Assembly (NCBI GenBank): GCA_019155185.1
Contig: CM032807.1
Coordinates: 10,010,700 to 10,074,699 of the forward strand
Direction of reading: 5' to 3'
Length of the DNA: 64,000 nt
DNA from: Beaufortia kweichowensis
Lineage: Eukaryota; Chordata; Actinopteri; Cypriniformes; Gastromyzontidae
Shown here: positions 1-11,014 of the stretch, piece by piece
How positions within the stretch are numbered: position 1 is the first letter of the stretch
How the letters are laid out: each line of letters opens with the position of its first letter
Notes under the pieces: model-generated
Databases searched by the model: none
Told to the model about the DNA's origin: nothing
Seen by the model: the letters and a program-made list of their open reading frames with translations, nothing else
Position numbers and translations under genes: made by a program

Positions 1-208
1 GCCTCTGTCCATGATCGGTAACCGTGGCTTGTACACAGTCAAGTTTCACTTCTAATGTTGAGATCGCAGCCTTGAACTCGGCTGCCAAGGCTGCTCTATG
101 CTCTTCCAGCAAGTCTGTTAGAGCCGCCATGCTCACTTCGCCTGATGTCGCGGGCGCCTCAGCTCTCATGTTGGCTTCTTTAGATGTTTTCGCCGTTTTA
201 CTTGCCAT
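1..208 (-). CDS. L1/Tx1-type LINE ORF1, N-terminal part, cut by window edge
   Basis: The minus strand is open from an ATG at 208 down to base 1, giving 69 residues with no stop. It starts MASKTAKTSKE and continues with an acidic, Ala/Glu/Leu-rich stretch (LLEEHRAALAAEFKAAIS) that looks like the start of a coiled coil. Fish L1/Tx1-type LINE ORF1 proteins, which bind RNA as coiled-coil trimers, commonly begin this way, so that is the inferred identity. The RNA-binding core lies outside the window. Sequence up to about 390 could be its 5' UTR. A host coiled-coil protein cannot be excluded. Confidence 0.5.
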   Translation of the reverse strand, partial: MASKTAKTSKEANMRAEAPATSGEVSMAALTDLLEEHRAALAAEFKAAISTLEVKLDCVQATVTDHGQR

Positions 209-529
209 TTTAGACAGACGCTGTTATTCAAAAGTCATGTATTTATTTTTTATAGTTTGTAAGAAAAGATCGGTGGGGTAATTGACGAAATTAGCAAAAC
301 TGAACCGGGAAGAGAGACAAACACGTCTACTCCATTACTTTGCTAACCGGAAGTCCACGAAATCTCCGATCATGTTCTTAAATAGCGTGTGGTAAAAAGT
401 GTGTGCTTATTTCGTCTATTAGATCGAAAGATCTGAAAAAGCCCACATATGTATCCATCTATAACCCCTCCTCTCAAAGAAATCAAGACAGAAATGGTCG
501 AAAGCAGACAAAAGAGACAGATTTAAATA
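209..529. other. non-coding, possible LINE 5' flank
   Basis: No supported gene. The part next to the ORF1-like start (209-390) may be that LINE's 5' UTR. Nothing else is recognised. Confidence 0.3.
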
Positions 530-617
530 CCAGGTATTCTTTCTTCTACAAGTACTTATCTAGCACTGTAAAACATTGTAAATTTAGGAAAGCACTTCTT
601 CGTACTATTGTTGTGTA
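530..617 (+). repeat. LINE/SINE 3'-end repeat (family R1), copy 1, truncated
   Basis: Closely matches 31430-31510: both contain TACTTATCTAGCACTG and AAAGCACTTCTTCGTACTAT. Copy 1 stops abruptly after TTGTTGTG, where the LTR-like repeat begins, and lacks the CTTTGGATAA tail seen at 31560. The break suggests the LTR-like repeat landed inside this copy. Confidence 0.6.
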
Positions 618-1975
618 AAGACCACCCACTGGCCCAACAGCGGAATCCAATGGCGTGGGTGAAGGGATCTCGTGTTCCGCCCTTTTTAGCACTTCTCTGA
701 AAGTTACTTGAACAATTTGGCTTTTATTTTTTTTTCTTTGCTGATTGTTACGTTCCGTAATGCTTTGAGGGGAGATGTTTCTTTTTTTGTGTATCTTGTT
801 TTGACAGTTTTACTTTTGGGATCCTTCGACTGGAGGTCGGGCGGATTGATCGTTCCTGTGGGCGGTGTGATGACGCGTCGCCGAGCCAATCATGTTCTCT
901 CTACTTCCTATAAGAATGCGGAAGTGAAGCAAGACGGGAGAGCGTGTTTTCTTTCACGGCTCTCATTTGTTTGTTACATTGTTCATCTAGTTCTAAGTTT
1001 TGTTGTGATTTGTTGTATTAAGCGCTGTCTTTTCATAAGTGTTGTATTCGGATTCTCACGATTTGAATTAGACTATTCATTCAATCGTGTCGTGATTTGA
1101 TTCTCTCTCTCTCTCTTGAGAGTTTGTTGGTTGAAATTCATCTCTTGACTCATCGTGTGAGACGAGGTTAATATGTGTCCTACACAACGCAACATGTAGA
1201 TTATCACTTGTATAAAAACACTAGGATAGGAGAGGGAGCTAATACTTGTATTTTAATGTTTTGTTAGTGAGCGTAGATGATTTGTTTGTTTGATTTCTTT
1301 GTTTAGATTAATGTTGAATTGGTCAAAGTTAGTATGTATGTTTGTTTTATTTGTTTCTTTGCTTTCAGCTCCGCTCACGTCCTATACTGTTGAGGTTTTC
1401 ATTTTTGTTTGTTTAATTTTGTTCATTACCAAACATTGTATAGACCATTGTAAATACTCTACTTTATTCTCTAATACTCTCTATGTCATTACTACTATAT
1501 AAAAACAATTGAGTGTTTGTAATACTGAACTTGATGATTTACTAAAATAATTTAAGTAATTTTGGTCTTTGATTGTTTCTTTTCTTCACACATCTTATTT
1601 TTCCTTTGTAACAGAAAATCTCCCTAATTCCAAAAAGTACTCATTATTTTCTTTGTTTATTTAGTTTCTTAATGTCGACTTTCTTAAACCCTAAACCTAA
1701 ACTATATTAACATCAACAGCCAAAAAGGAAGTCGTAACACTGATAATTTTAATCTGACTCCAATTTTAATATTATTTATTAACCTGATTATTTCAATTAA
1801 CTGTTGATCACAATTTGAATTGAATTCTTTATATCTTCTCATACTCTTCATTATTCATTCATTAGGGACCCGATGTCGCATAGAGCCTCACTCCGGCCGG
1901 GATAAGTGGGTCTCACGATCACAGAATTGTCAGTCTGGTCTTAGTCAGAGGGTGCAGTGTTAACTAATATCATTA
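618..1975 (-). repeat. diverged copy of LTR-like repeat R2 (copy C)
   Basis: Two blocks match the R2 repeats at 6287-7512 and 53084-54193. The terminal block CCCACTGGCCCAAC lies near 627. A second block near 1870-1925 (ATGTCGCA, CCGGCC, CACGATCACA) parallels 53310-53355. The order of the blocks is the same as in the copy at 53.1 kb. About 1 kb of AT-rich sequence separates them here, against about 0.2 kb there, so this copy is either diverged or interrupted. No coding region is credible. The far boundary is uncertain, and bases to about 2185 are unassigned. Confidence 0.4.
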
Positions 1976-2400
1976 AGCCTGGCCGCCCTATGCTTTCTCA
2001 GGACAAAATAATAGTTGATTTAGCCACGTTCATACAACTTGCTGAGGCAGGTGATAGACATAAATCTGGGAATTCTGGTGAATGTGCTCCATGCCCCATT
2101 CAACATCAAAACCCCAGTCTGATCTTATCCTTAACGTAATCTTCTGCGGTAACACCAGACTCCTTCTAATCTACTGGAAATAACCATTTCTGTAGAAGTT
2201 TACGATAGTAAACTTAGTACCACGATAGTAACACCTTTATGAAATTTTTTGATAATAAAATCGAGCAGATTAGGGACAATATTGCATCTACACAGCCAGC
2301 CACCTCTATATCCCATAGTATCCCGTCCCGCATCATGCCAATAGTACAACTAGAATCATTCAATGCTATTAAAATGGATGAACTTAAAAAATAATAAACT

Positions 2401-2959
2401 CATCAAAATCATCATCCTGTATATTAGATCCCATTCCCACAAAACTACTAAAAGAAGTTTTTCCTGCAGTTTCGGAACCAGTGCTCAATATTATTAATTC
2501 ATCCTTAGAATTAGGCTATGTTCCAGCAGCCTTTAAAATGGCAGTTATTAGGCCTCTCATTAAAAAACCTAATCTCGACCAGGGAGACCTATCCAACTTT
2601 AGACCAATCTCTAATCTCCCCTTCTTATCAAAAATAATTTCAATCAGGATTCAGGCCCCATCACAGCACAGAAACAGCCATGCTCAGAGTGACAAATGAC
2701 CTCCTTCTAGCATCAGATCGCGGTGAAACATCTATTCTTATATTACTCGACCTCAGTGCAGCTTTTGATACAATAGATCATACAACCTTACTCGATAGAC
2801 TGGAAAACCTTGTTGGCATAAATGGTCAAGCCTTAGCCTGGTTCAAATCTTATTTAACTGATCGCTACCACTTTGTCTATGCTAATGAGGAAAAATCTTA
2901 TTACTCTCAGGTAAAATACGGCGTACCACAGGGATCAGTTCTTGGTCCCATTGTCTTCG
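2401..2959 (+). pseudogene. L2 LINE ORF2, reverse transcriptase N-terminal part
   Basis: This part of the RT domain would copy LINE RNA at the nicked target. Visible motifs are LDLSAAFDTIDHTTLLDRL at about 2738-2795, holding the first catalytic Asp, and YGVPQGSVLGPIVF at 2919-2960. The upstream part (ELGYVPAAFKMAVIRPLIKK near 2508) is in another frame, and sequence is missing between the PISNLPFL and FQSGFRP-equivalent segments near 2620-2650, so the ORF is broken. Frame 1 meets a stop directly after GPIVF. That stop belongs to the inserted LTR; without the insert the frame would continue into the second half. Confidence 0.85.
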
Positions 2960-4730
2960 TGTAGCACACGCGACCTACAATATAAACACAACCACTTCTT
3001 AATACCTTGGACCAGATCAGAAGACTATGTTCGCTCTTGAGCCAGTGTTGCAGCAAGACAAGGGAAATAATGACAAAAGACAGGGTTATAATGAAAATGT
3101 AAGTGTATTATTTGTGTGTTGTTATTTGTATTATATGATGTAACATAACAATTATTTAACAGTAATTATCCTATTAACCCTTTAATTAGTTTTAGTACCC
3201 CTAAATTGTTAGGTTTAACCTCTAGCCAGGTTTGTTTGACTATTACACCTTTAAACAACTTCACTCAGCTCCCACATGAATGGCATAATCAGTTACAAAA
3301 CCCCAAAATCACAATGTTGTAACAACTTCTTTTCCCTTCCAGAACAATTTCAATGAAATATAGAAAACAAAGATAACAAAAATAAAATAGCAGATGGAAC
3401 AATAAATCCCAGGTAAGCTGCCTGGTGAATGACACACCAAATCAGTTCCCTTCCGTGAACTGTCCTTGATGGAAGTGACTTTAACGCTTAGTTCAGTTCA
3501 ATGTTCTTTGTACCCATTCCGTGTTCAGGTAAAACATCAAAATATGCAACTCCGGGATGGAAAAATGGAAAAATAGGAAAAATATTTCTTGTTCACGGTT
3601 GTGATAACATCCAAGAAAAGAGGGAAAATGAGTGTATGTGATCCTACCACTCCGATGAAATATGAAACGTGGTCAAAACTCAAGAAAACCAGGTTGGCTC
3701 GCCAGTTTCCACCAACGTTGAGCACTCTTCGTCGATGGCTGAAACAGTTCTGACTCAAGAATCCAAGGAACCCTCGTTCAATGTCGATGGGAGAATATGT
3801 GTGTACAGGAAACAACAAGATAGAGAAGAAAAACAAAAAACAAGAAAAGGGGGAGGAAAAAAAAACCAACCTTGCAAAAACAAGGCAGAAAAATCACAAT
3901 TAATTTTGTGTTTAACAGCATAACATTTCAAACGTTCATTTTCAACACAATAAATGCACCAAAATGCATCAATATGCACTTCCCAACACTTATCTTGTCT
4001 TTAAACACTTTTCCTACAGAAATCTAACTATGTTTATGAAGAACAAAGTCCTAAAGTGATGTATGTGCACTCGACTGGCCTGTAGCTTGTAGCACATGGC
4101 CCCCATGGTTAGCAAAAAACCCACGTGAGCTACATTACCCCATTACACTCAAAGTTAAAGTACTGACAAACGCTTCTAACAGCATAGCAACGGTTAATTT
4201 TGAGTAATAAATCACATATTAACTCACTTCTTAACATACTTCACAAAAAAAACATCACAGTATCAATTTGAAACACTTAATTACACAAAAGACTGAAAAA
4301 TAACCAAATAGCTAAATATGCTCACTTACCAAGACTAACTGATATTAATCTGAAGCAATACGATGTATCCAAGATATCTTGCAAGAAATGCAGCTTTCAT
4401 CAACCGAATCGGATCACTCATCTAACTTTTAGCAACTTCAGAACTGCGATCTACATGCATCACTGCTCACGCGGCCATTTCATCTCAGTCAGTGAAGAGA
4501 CGCTATTCACCCGCACCTGTTAGAGATGACGCATCCCGATAGGGCGGAGCTATCCCTGATCTTTTAATTTAATTGTTTTTTTTCTCAATTTTAACATCTT
4601 TTAGCAACATGTGACTTTTAAAATAATAAAATAAATAAAATAAAATGTCTACATGTGCATCTTAATTTCTCTCTCTCTCTCTCTCTCTCAACTCTATAGA
4701 GTTGCATGGGCTCTAGTAACCTAGGTTACA
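2960..4730 (+). mobile_element. candidate solo LTR inserted in L2 LINE A
   Basis: The insert begins TGTAGCACACG and ends CTAGGTTACA, so it has canonical TG...CA ends. It is flanked by the direct repeat TTCG (2956-2959 and 4731-4734). Removing it restores the L2 sequence known from the second copy (26530-26545). It has no credible coding region; short ORFs inside are low complexity. An AATAAA cluster near 4620-4640, about 90-100 bp before the end, fits a polyadenylation signal ahead of U5 and gives the likely plus orientation. It could be a solo LTR of an LTR retrotransposon or endogenous retrovirus, or a short non-autonomous LTR element. I see no repeated ends inside, so a solo LTR is favoured. 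Confidence 0.75.
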
Positions 4731-4734
4731 TTCG

Positions 4735-5636
4735 CACTATATATGCTTCCCCTCTGAGATATTATTAAGAAACATGACATCAACTTCCACTGTTACGCTG
4801 ACGATACCCAGCTTTATATTTCCTCAAAACCTGACAAAACCCACTGTTTTTCTAAGCTAATAGAGTGTATCAACGATATTAGAAAATGGATGGCAAACAA
4901 CTTCCTTCTACTTAACTCCAACAAGACAGAGGTTCTGATTATTGAACCCAATAGCTCCAAACACGACACGATAGTCCACAACATCTCTATAGAAGGCTGC
5001 ACCATTGTCCCTTCTTCCGCAGTCAAGAACCTAGGTGTGATTCTAGATAAGAACCTGTCTTTCGATGGTCACATTTCCAATGTATGCCGAACTGCATTTT
5101 TTCACCTTAGAAATATTTCAAAGATGCGACACATGCTGTCTATCTCGGATATAGAGAAGCTAATCCACGCATTTATGACCTCCAGAATTGACTACTGTAA
5201 TTCATTACTGGGGGGGTGTCATGCAAAGCAAATAAATAAGCTTCAGCTGGTTCAAAATGCAGCTGCTAGAGTTCTCACTAGATCAAAAAAGTATGACCAC
5301 ATAAGTCCACTCCTAGCAACACTGCACTGGCTACCTGTAAAGTATCGCATACATTTAAAAATTCTGTTAATTACATACAAAGCCCTAAATGGCTTAGCAC
5401 CGTTATACCTCCATGAACTACTATCAGCATACAATCCATCACAGACATTGCGTTCACAAAATGGCGGGCTGTTAATAGTTCCAAGAATATCAAAAAAATG
5501 TAAAGGTGGAAGATCCTTCTCCTACTTAGCACCAAAACTATGGAATGACCTTCCCAGTAAAGTCCGGGACTCAGACACACTCGAACTGTTTAAAAGTAAA
5601 TTAAAGACTTATCTCTTTAGCCTCGCATTCACATAA
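4735..5636 (+). pseudogene. L2 LINE ORF2, reverse transcriptase C-terminal part
   Basis: This continues the RT domain after the LTR insertion. CYADDTQLYIS at about 4791-4823 carries the catalytic YADD box, followed by RKWMANNFLLLNSNKTEVL, NLGVILDKNLSF, and the thumb/C-terminal region ending in LKTYLFSLAFT at the TAA stop at 5636. The frame is open from 4758 to 5636. A TGA at 4755-4757 stands where the second copy has GGA (Gly), so this copy has an in-frame nonsense change in addition to the LTR insertion. The better preserved C-terminus than in LINE B suggests a different, perhaps younger, insertion. Confidence 0.85.
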
Positions 5637-6224
5637 TCTCAGATCCAACTCTCTAAGGCCGCAATAGTTAACTCAACTGGAACCGGGCACACACACATAC
5701 TACATACTGCATGTGTTATCACATATAACTGCCTACATCTACATAGGAACGGCTGCTACGCTAATGCTACTCTGTTCTGTCCCCCCCTCTCTCTCTCCTC
5801 CTCTCTCCTTCTCTCTCTCTCTCTCTCTCTATCCCCCTCTCCCTTTCTCCGAGGTATACCGAGGAATGAGTTCCAGCTGGCACAGCACTGCACCACCCAG
5901 GACAACCTCCTGCACCTGTTAAATTACAATCAAATCTACTACATTACACTTCACATATAACATTTTATTCACTCTCTAAAGTAATTTTCTGTATCCTACA
6001 ATGTATGTTTCTGTATCCTGTAAACTGCATAGCGAGTTATAGATGCGATTAATGGCAAATTGTGTCCTTTATTATGGATTGCACATGCTACGGATTTGCA
6101 ACTATAACACGTCATGTCAGGGTTTTTTTTCTCTCTTAAAGAGTTTTTTTTGAATCCCTGACCACTGACTGCTATCTGTCATTACATGTAAAGCTGCTCT
6201 GATACAATGTCCTTTGTGAAAAGC

Positions 6225-6262
6225 GCTATACAAATAAAATTGAATTGAATTGAATTGAATTT
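6225..6262 (+). repeat. ATTGA pentamer tail of L2 LINE A
   Basis: The LINE ends in AAATTGAATTGAATTGAATTGAAT. The same pentamer tail, far longer, ends LINE B at 28054-28147. Such 3' tandem repeats are typical of L2/CR1-group elements. Confidence 0.8.
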
Positions 6263-6286
6263 TAAATGAATCAATATATTCATAAA

Positions 6287-7512
6287 TATTCATGTCTGAT
6301 ATCATTTGAAATTTCTCAGTGCGACTCACACAATGGTCTTATCCCCACAACAGTATAGCAGATCATAACAAAGGTTTAAGAAGTTTGGAGATATTCTGCT
6401 CACTGCTGTGGGTGTGTCCTTCCTGGGCTCTTTCATGGAAATGGCCATTTGGGCCTGATCAGGTTTAGAGTGTTTTCTATGTAAATTACATCTCCATTTG
6501 GAGGAAGTATACTTTGGTTTGGGTATTTAAGGGAAGCTAGCAAAAGGTTCTAGGGGTCTGTAAACGGATCTCCCGCACAGTTGCTGTGTGTAGTTCTGAT
6601 TGTCAGGTAAACATTTCTAAATTCTCTTATCTCTGCATTATTGACTGTTCTACATGAATTGATCACTGTACTAAATTGTTTGAATTAGATATTGAATCAT
6701 TGCTTTCATTTACCTGATTAATAAATTGTTATGTTTGTATCAATTCTAAATACTCTGAGTTATTGGCTCCAGTAGATTACGATGTATCCATGTTACCGCA
6801 AATCTACGACCAGGGTTAAGTGTATTTATGCAGTCGGATTCACTATATGGGGCTTACAATAGTAGTTTTAACAATAGTAAGCGGGAGCTACATTGTTAAA
6901 TTGCTTTAGCCATAACATATCTAAATTACTTAACTTTAACTAAGTTGTTATGCAATTGTATTCACTATATGGGGCTATCATGGTGGTAGTCATAACCTCT
7001 GATCATTGTCTGTACTTTAATTAAGTTGTTATGTAGTTATATTAATAACTATATGGGGTCAGATCAAATCCCTTACGGTGCTGGCCATAACCTCTGATTA
7101 TTATTTGAGCCTTGAACTAAGTTGTTATATAGGCGATTGTATGGGGCTACATGGGTACCTTTTAATAATAGTAAGCAGGAACTACATTGTTACATTGCTT
7201 TAGCCATAACCTCTGGTTATACGGTCGAGTTTGTGATTGTGGGCCCGCACACAGCGGGTGCGAGGACCCTGTGCGACAATGAGAACCTAATGTACGAGTA
7301 CAATAACAATAGCGAGTTGATGGAATGATCAAACCATTATCTAAATTTAAGGATCATAACTTAACCTTTACAAGGTTTTATCTTTTGGAGTCAGATAAAA
7401 TTGCATAATCAAAAGTAACGAATAAGCGCTGGAAAACACCGAACGCGCTGAAACCTTCGCCATTGCCACTAGACTTTGACGTTGGGCCAGTGGATGGTTT
7501 TTCTACCTTACA
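6287..7512 (+). repeat. LTR-like repeat R2, copy A
   Basis: The whole 1.2 kb matches, in inverted orientation, 53084-54193. Both copies share the start TATTCATGTCTGATATCATT and an end in CCTTACA. A TATA-like TATTTAA lies at 6524-6530 and AATAAA at 6720-6725, in an order and spacing that suit U3-R of an LTR. The second half holds three to four related subrepeats of roughly 90-110 bp, each with AAGTTGTTAT, TATATGGGG and CATAACCTCTG. No ORF is credible. The limits were set from the A/B match; no clear target duplication was found. It may be a solo LTR of an LTR retroelement or endogenous retrovirus, but the family is unknown to me. Confidence 0.55.
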
Positions 7513-7907
7513 AGTATGTACGATTTTTCGCCTGTCAATGACGTCATATCCGCGTTACCTCGGTTTCCGTTTTTAAGTAAAAAAATGTAGAATAATTTTT
7601 TGCATTAAAATATTCAAAAACCATTAGCACAGTGTTACATAATTATTTTACTTGTATAAACATAACGATTAAACATAACAGATATACAACTTTATTTAAT
7701 TACCTCATGCATTTGTGAGTTTGGACTTTCAACAGCAGTGGAGGATAAAACAACAACTCCCAGCATTCCAAGCTCCTGCACAGCGTTATGACGCTGGGTC
7801 TGTGTTGTTTGTTTTGAATGAACGACTTCTAGCTGTAAAAATATCCATGCTGTGCTTTTAACCCAAAACACAGTTAATAAATATGTACAAGAAAAAATTA
7901 CATAACT
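7513..7907. other. non-coding spacer
   Basis: AT-rich sequence without a recognised feature between the R2 repeat and the Gypsy fragment. Confidence 0.5.
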
Positions 7908-8697
7908 TTACACTCTAGAAAAAGCATCTGCCATTACATTCTCTGTATTCTCTGATGTTAGATATCCAATTTCCTGGACAGCAAGAGACCACCGCAACAA
8001 ACGTTGGTTAGCACCTGACATGCGGAAAAAGAACACTAGAGGGTGATTGTCTGTGTACACAACTACAGGGTTAGTGGTATTTCCCAGATAGACATCAAGG
8101 TGCTGAAGTGCCAACAACAATGCAAGAGCCTCTTTTTAATGACACTATAGTTCTGTTGGGTCTTAGAGAAATTCTTAGAGAAGTAGGATAAAGGGTGTTC
8201 AATGTGATCATTAACTTCTTGTAGCAGAACTGCACCAGTAGCAATTGCATCCGCTTGCAGTTCAAAAGGCACCTTTAAATTTGGTGGAGAGAATAGGGGC
8301 ATGGCAGAGAAGATCTTTTGCAGCCTAAAAGGCAAGTTGACAGTCACTGATCTAAATAAATTTTCTACTTGTACTGAGGAGGTCTGTAATAGGAGAGTAT
8401 CTTATGCATGAAGTTGCAGTTATGTATAAGTTGCAGGTAGTTGCATTTCTAATACCAATATCTTAAACCTTGCTTTGAAGGAAGCTAAAGGGTGTAACAA
8501 CCACTGAGATCTCAGAGGCACGTGGAGTGAGTCCAATGCCAATGCCTGCCAATAACCTTTTAGTAGGTCTAGCTTGGTAATATACTTGGCTAACTCTATT
8601 CGATCTAGACAGTCTTCCATTCTGGGAAGAGAAAAAGAGTCAGGCTTTGTTACACTTTTCCTATAATCCGTGCATAACCAATAAGTAGAATCAGGCT
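7908..8697 (-). pseudogene. Gypsy-type LTR retrotransposon pol fragment (RT and RNase H)
   Basis: Read from 8697 downward, the minus strand shows RT motifs: a CTDYRK-like box near 8660, then DCLDRIELAKYITKLDLLKGYW at 8560-8620. RNase H segments follow: PFELQADAIATGAVLLQ near 8220-8260, LSYFSKNFSKTQQNYS near 8160, and VYTDNHPLVFFF with an RLLRWSL box at 7980-8070, ending at a stop at 7908. At least two frameshifts separate these blocks. The RT catalytic YxDD region, integrase and LTRs are absent. It is a decayed internal piece, not related by simple interruption to the integrase piece at 20.5 kb, because the order is wrong for that. Confidence 0.75.
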
Positions 8698-9012
8698 TTG
8701 GAACAAATAAACCGGGTTTACACCAAGGACTGTGACTGGGTACGATCGTTGATCGTATATAAACGATGTCTCACAAGTATCGACATCGCAATTAGAACCT
8801 TTTGCCCGCAACAACAAAATAGGAGAGATTCTAGAAGAAGTGATCTTATAGTTGTATTGGGCATAATAAATGCGTGTTTATGAATTATACAGACAGGGAG
8901 CACAGCGCGATTAAAATAAATATAAATTTAGAAATCCCTCAAGAGCCCACTGTTGTAATATTACAACATGAGTTTCAGCTCCACTTAAATAAACCTAAAC
9001 GTGTTTTATTTC
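8698..9012. other. non-coding spacer
   Basis: No supported gene. It contains a short palindromic TTGTAATATTACAA near 8953; a related TTGCAATATTACAA occurs near 14530. Confidence 0.4.
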
Positions 9013-9749
9013 TCTTTAAGCAGTGGTGGACGAAGTACACAAACCATGTACTTGAGTTAAAGTAGAGATACACAAGGTAAACTATTACTACAGTAAAAGT
9101 GCTCTCTTTACACTTTTATTTGATTAAAAGTAAAAAAAGTATTTGTCTTCAAATGTACTTGAGTGTCCAAAGTACTATGATTTATTATGGCGATGATGTC
9201 CTATTATCATTTTTGCTTAATTAATTGTATGTGTAAAAATACTCCAATGTTACTACTGGCACACCAATCAATCAATTAAATAATATAATTAAATAAATAT
9301 AATTAAATAAAATAATATTAGTCAGACAATAATTAACTTAGTCAGACATTGTTTTTTAAAACTGTCATAAGCCAAAAAGACCAACAATTTAAATGTCAAA
9401 ACAATTAATGCTATAGAACAGCAATAAAAAATATTTCCATATACAAATATGTCATGCAGCAATGGTATAAGCTATTAAAAACTGTCAATTTAAACTGTGA
9501 TTAACTTAATTAATAGTCACATTTACAATTTCGAGGGAATAATTGACAGTTGTATAATTGATGTTTTATATAGCTCTGGGAATTAAGTGACATTTAAAAC
9601 AGATTATTTAATCTTCCCCTCCATCTTTACAATGCACCTAGCTCAGTTAAATGTTTGATTGTTAATAATCTGTTCAATGATGGTTTAAAATCAATGCGGC
9701 TACCACTGCATCTTACCAAAGGATCAACTATAATAATGGATGTTATAAC

Positions 9750-10226
9750 TGTTACGGTTCAGGGTAAGAGTCAGAGTCAGAGGGGTAAGATTAACTCAGG
9801 TTTACTCGTCGATAAACAAAACAAACAGTCAATCCAAAACTGGGAACAAAAAACCATCCATAGAAAAACTTCATTCCAAAAACAGGCGTCGATATCCAAA
9901 ACAGGTGAAATAGAACAGGCACAGGCAGTAAAATCCAAACATGTAACAGGCATTTTAATCGAAAGGGTAACGGGCAGATAAATACAAACGGGTAACAGGC
10001 AGTTAAATCCAAACAGGTAACAATACTAAACAGAACACAACACGCATGAAACAACAATACCAGACCAAGACAAACTGCAAATACAGGGTATAAATAGGAG
10101 TCCAGGTAATTGTGAACAGGTGTAGGTGATTCAGGATGATGGCGGGTAATGAGTAACAGGTGTGAAGAGGTGCAAGGTGTTATGGGAAATTGAGTCCATG
10201 CGGAGGTGCAGGGTGAAACCGTGACA
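9750..10226 (-). repeat. 3' LTR of the small gag-only element
   Basis: 477 bp with TG...CA ends, next to the polypurine tract. It contains a TATAAATAG-like box near 10090 and repeated CAGGTAACAGGC-type units. Confidence 0.75.
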
Positions 10227-10984
10227 GTACCCCCCCCGGAAGGCGCGTCCTCGCGCCGCACGACCCACAGAGGAGGGAGGAGGAGCAGGAAACGTTCATC
10301 AGGCCAAGGAGTTGCAGGTGGGAGGAGCCGGGAGGAGCCAGGAGCAGGGGGACAGGACCCAGAGCGCAGCCCGGACAGCAGACCATGGTGGAGTCGACGG
10401 AGGGAGGAGCCTTGGTGGAGGGACTGATGAAACCAGAGAGCCGGCTGACAGAGACGTAACCGGAGACACAGGAGCCCAAGGCGGAGACGGAGAGCCAGGG
10501 TGACAGAGGTGCCGGAGGGCCAAGGTGGAGCCGACGGCTCCGGCGACAGAGGCGAAGACAGCAATCCGGAAGAGCGCGGCGGAACTGGAGAGACAGAGGA
10601 CGAAGGTGGACCCGGAGGGTGGAGCCTGACAGAGCCAGAGGGACGGAGCGCCGAGCCGAAGGTGGAGAAGGGGAGTCCAGAGGCAACGGATGAAGATGGG
10701 CTAGGCTCTGGGTCGGGAGGTTGCCTGAAAAAGAGCTGCAGACTAGCTGGGGTACATCCGCAGCTCTCCAGCACCCACGTAAAAAAGATGAAGAAACTCC
10801 CTCGAGGACCCTTCCCGGACAACTTGGCCTTTGTTGTGGCGTTGAGACCCACATAAAAGAAGGTACACATGCAGTTGTCCGGGAAGTCGGTTTGGAGGAC
10901 GAGGTACAGAAAGCGCACCAGATGTTCCTCAAGGGAGGAATCCCCTTGCTCCAGGCTGATAAATAGTTGGCCAGGGGTGGTCAT
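10227..10984 (-). CDS. Gag-like protein of the small LTR element
   Basis: An ATG at 10984 opens a long minus-strand frame that runs through the internal region and on through the LTR to 9791. The first 85 or so residues (LEQGDSSLEEHLVRFL, then CTFFYVGLN, then WVLESCG) resemble the retrotransposon Gag capsid-like domain of short fish LTR elements. The rest is Pro/Ser-rich with no zinc knuckle. Only the part between the LTRs is annotated. Gag would package RNA. With no protease or pol beside it, the element would depend on another element for copying. Confidence 0.5.
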
Positions 10985-11014
10985 AATGAGTTTCTTCTTT
11001 AAGGTCTGGTATAC

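Larger units (their letters stand above)
2186..6262 (+). mobile_element. L2-type LINE A, 5'-truncated, interrupted by an LTR
   Basis: A non-LTR retrotransposon fragment in two parts (2186-2959 and 4735-6262). It aligns throughout with the second copy at 24459-28147, including the CT-rich 3' UTR block near 5780-5830, the AAAAGCGCTATACAAATAAA motif near 6220 and the terminal ATTGA repeats. The endonuclease half is missing, as expected for 5' truncation during target-primed reverse transcription. A 1771-bp LTR sits between the halves of the reverse transcriptase. Confidence 0.85.

Noticed and set aside
6890..7220. Repeated units resembling a CRISPR array
   Set aside because: Units are diverged and about 90-110 bp long, in a eukaryotic LTR-like repeat, without short exact repeats and spacers.
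10206..10966. Plus-strand Gly/Glu/Arg-rich ORFs within the small LTR element
   Set aside because: They mirror the Pro/Ser-rich gag-like frame on the other strand in a GC-rich, purine-skewed stretch. No domain or start context supports them.
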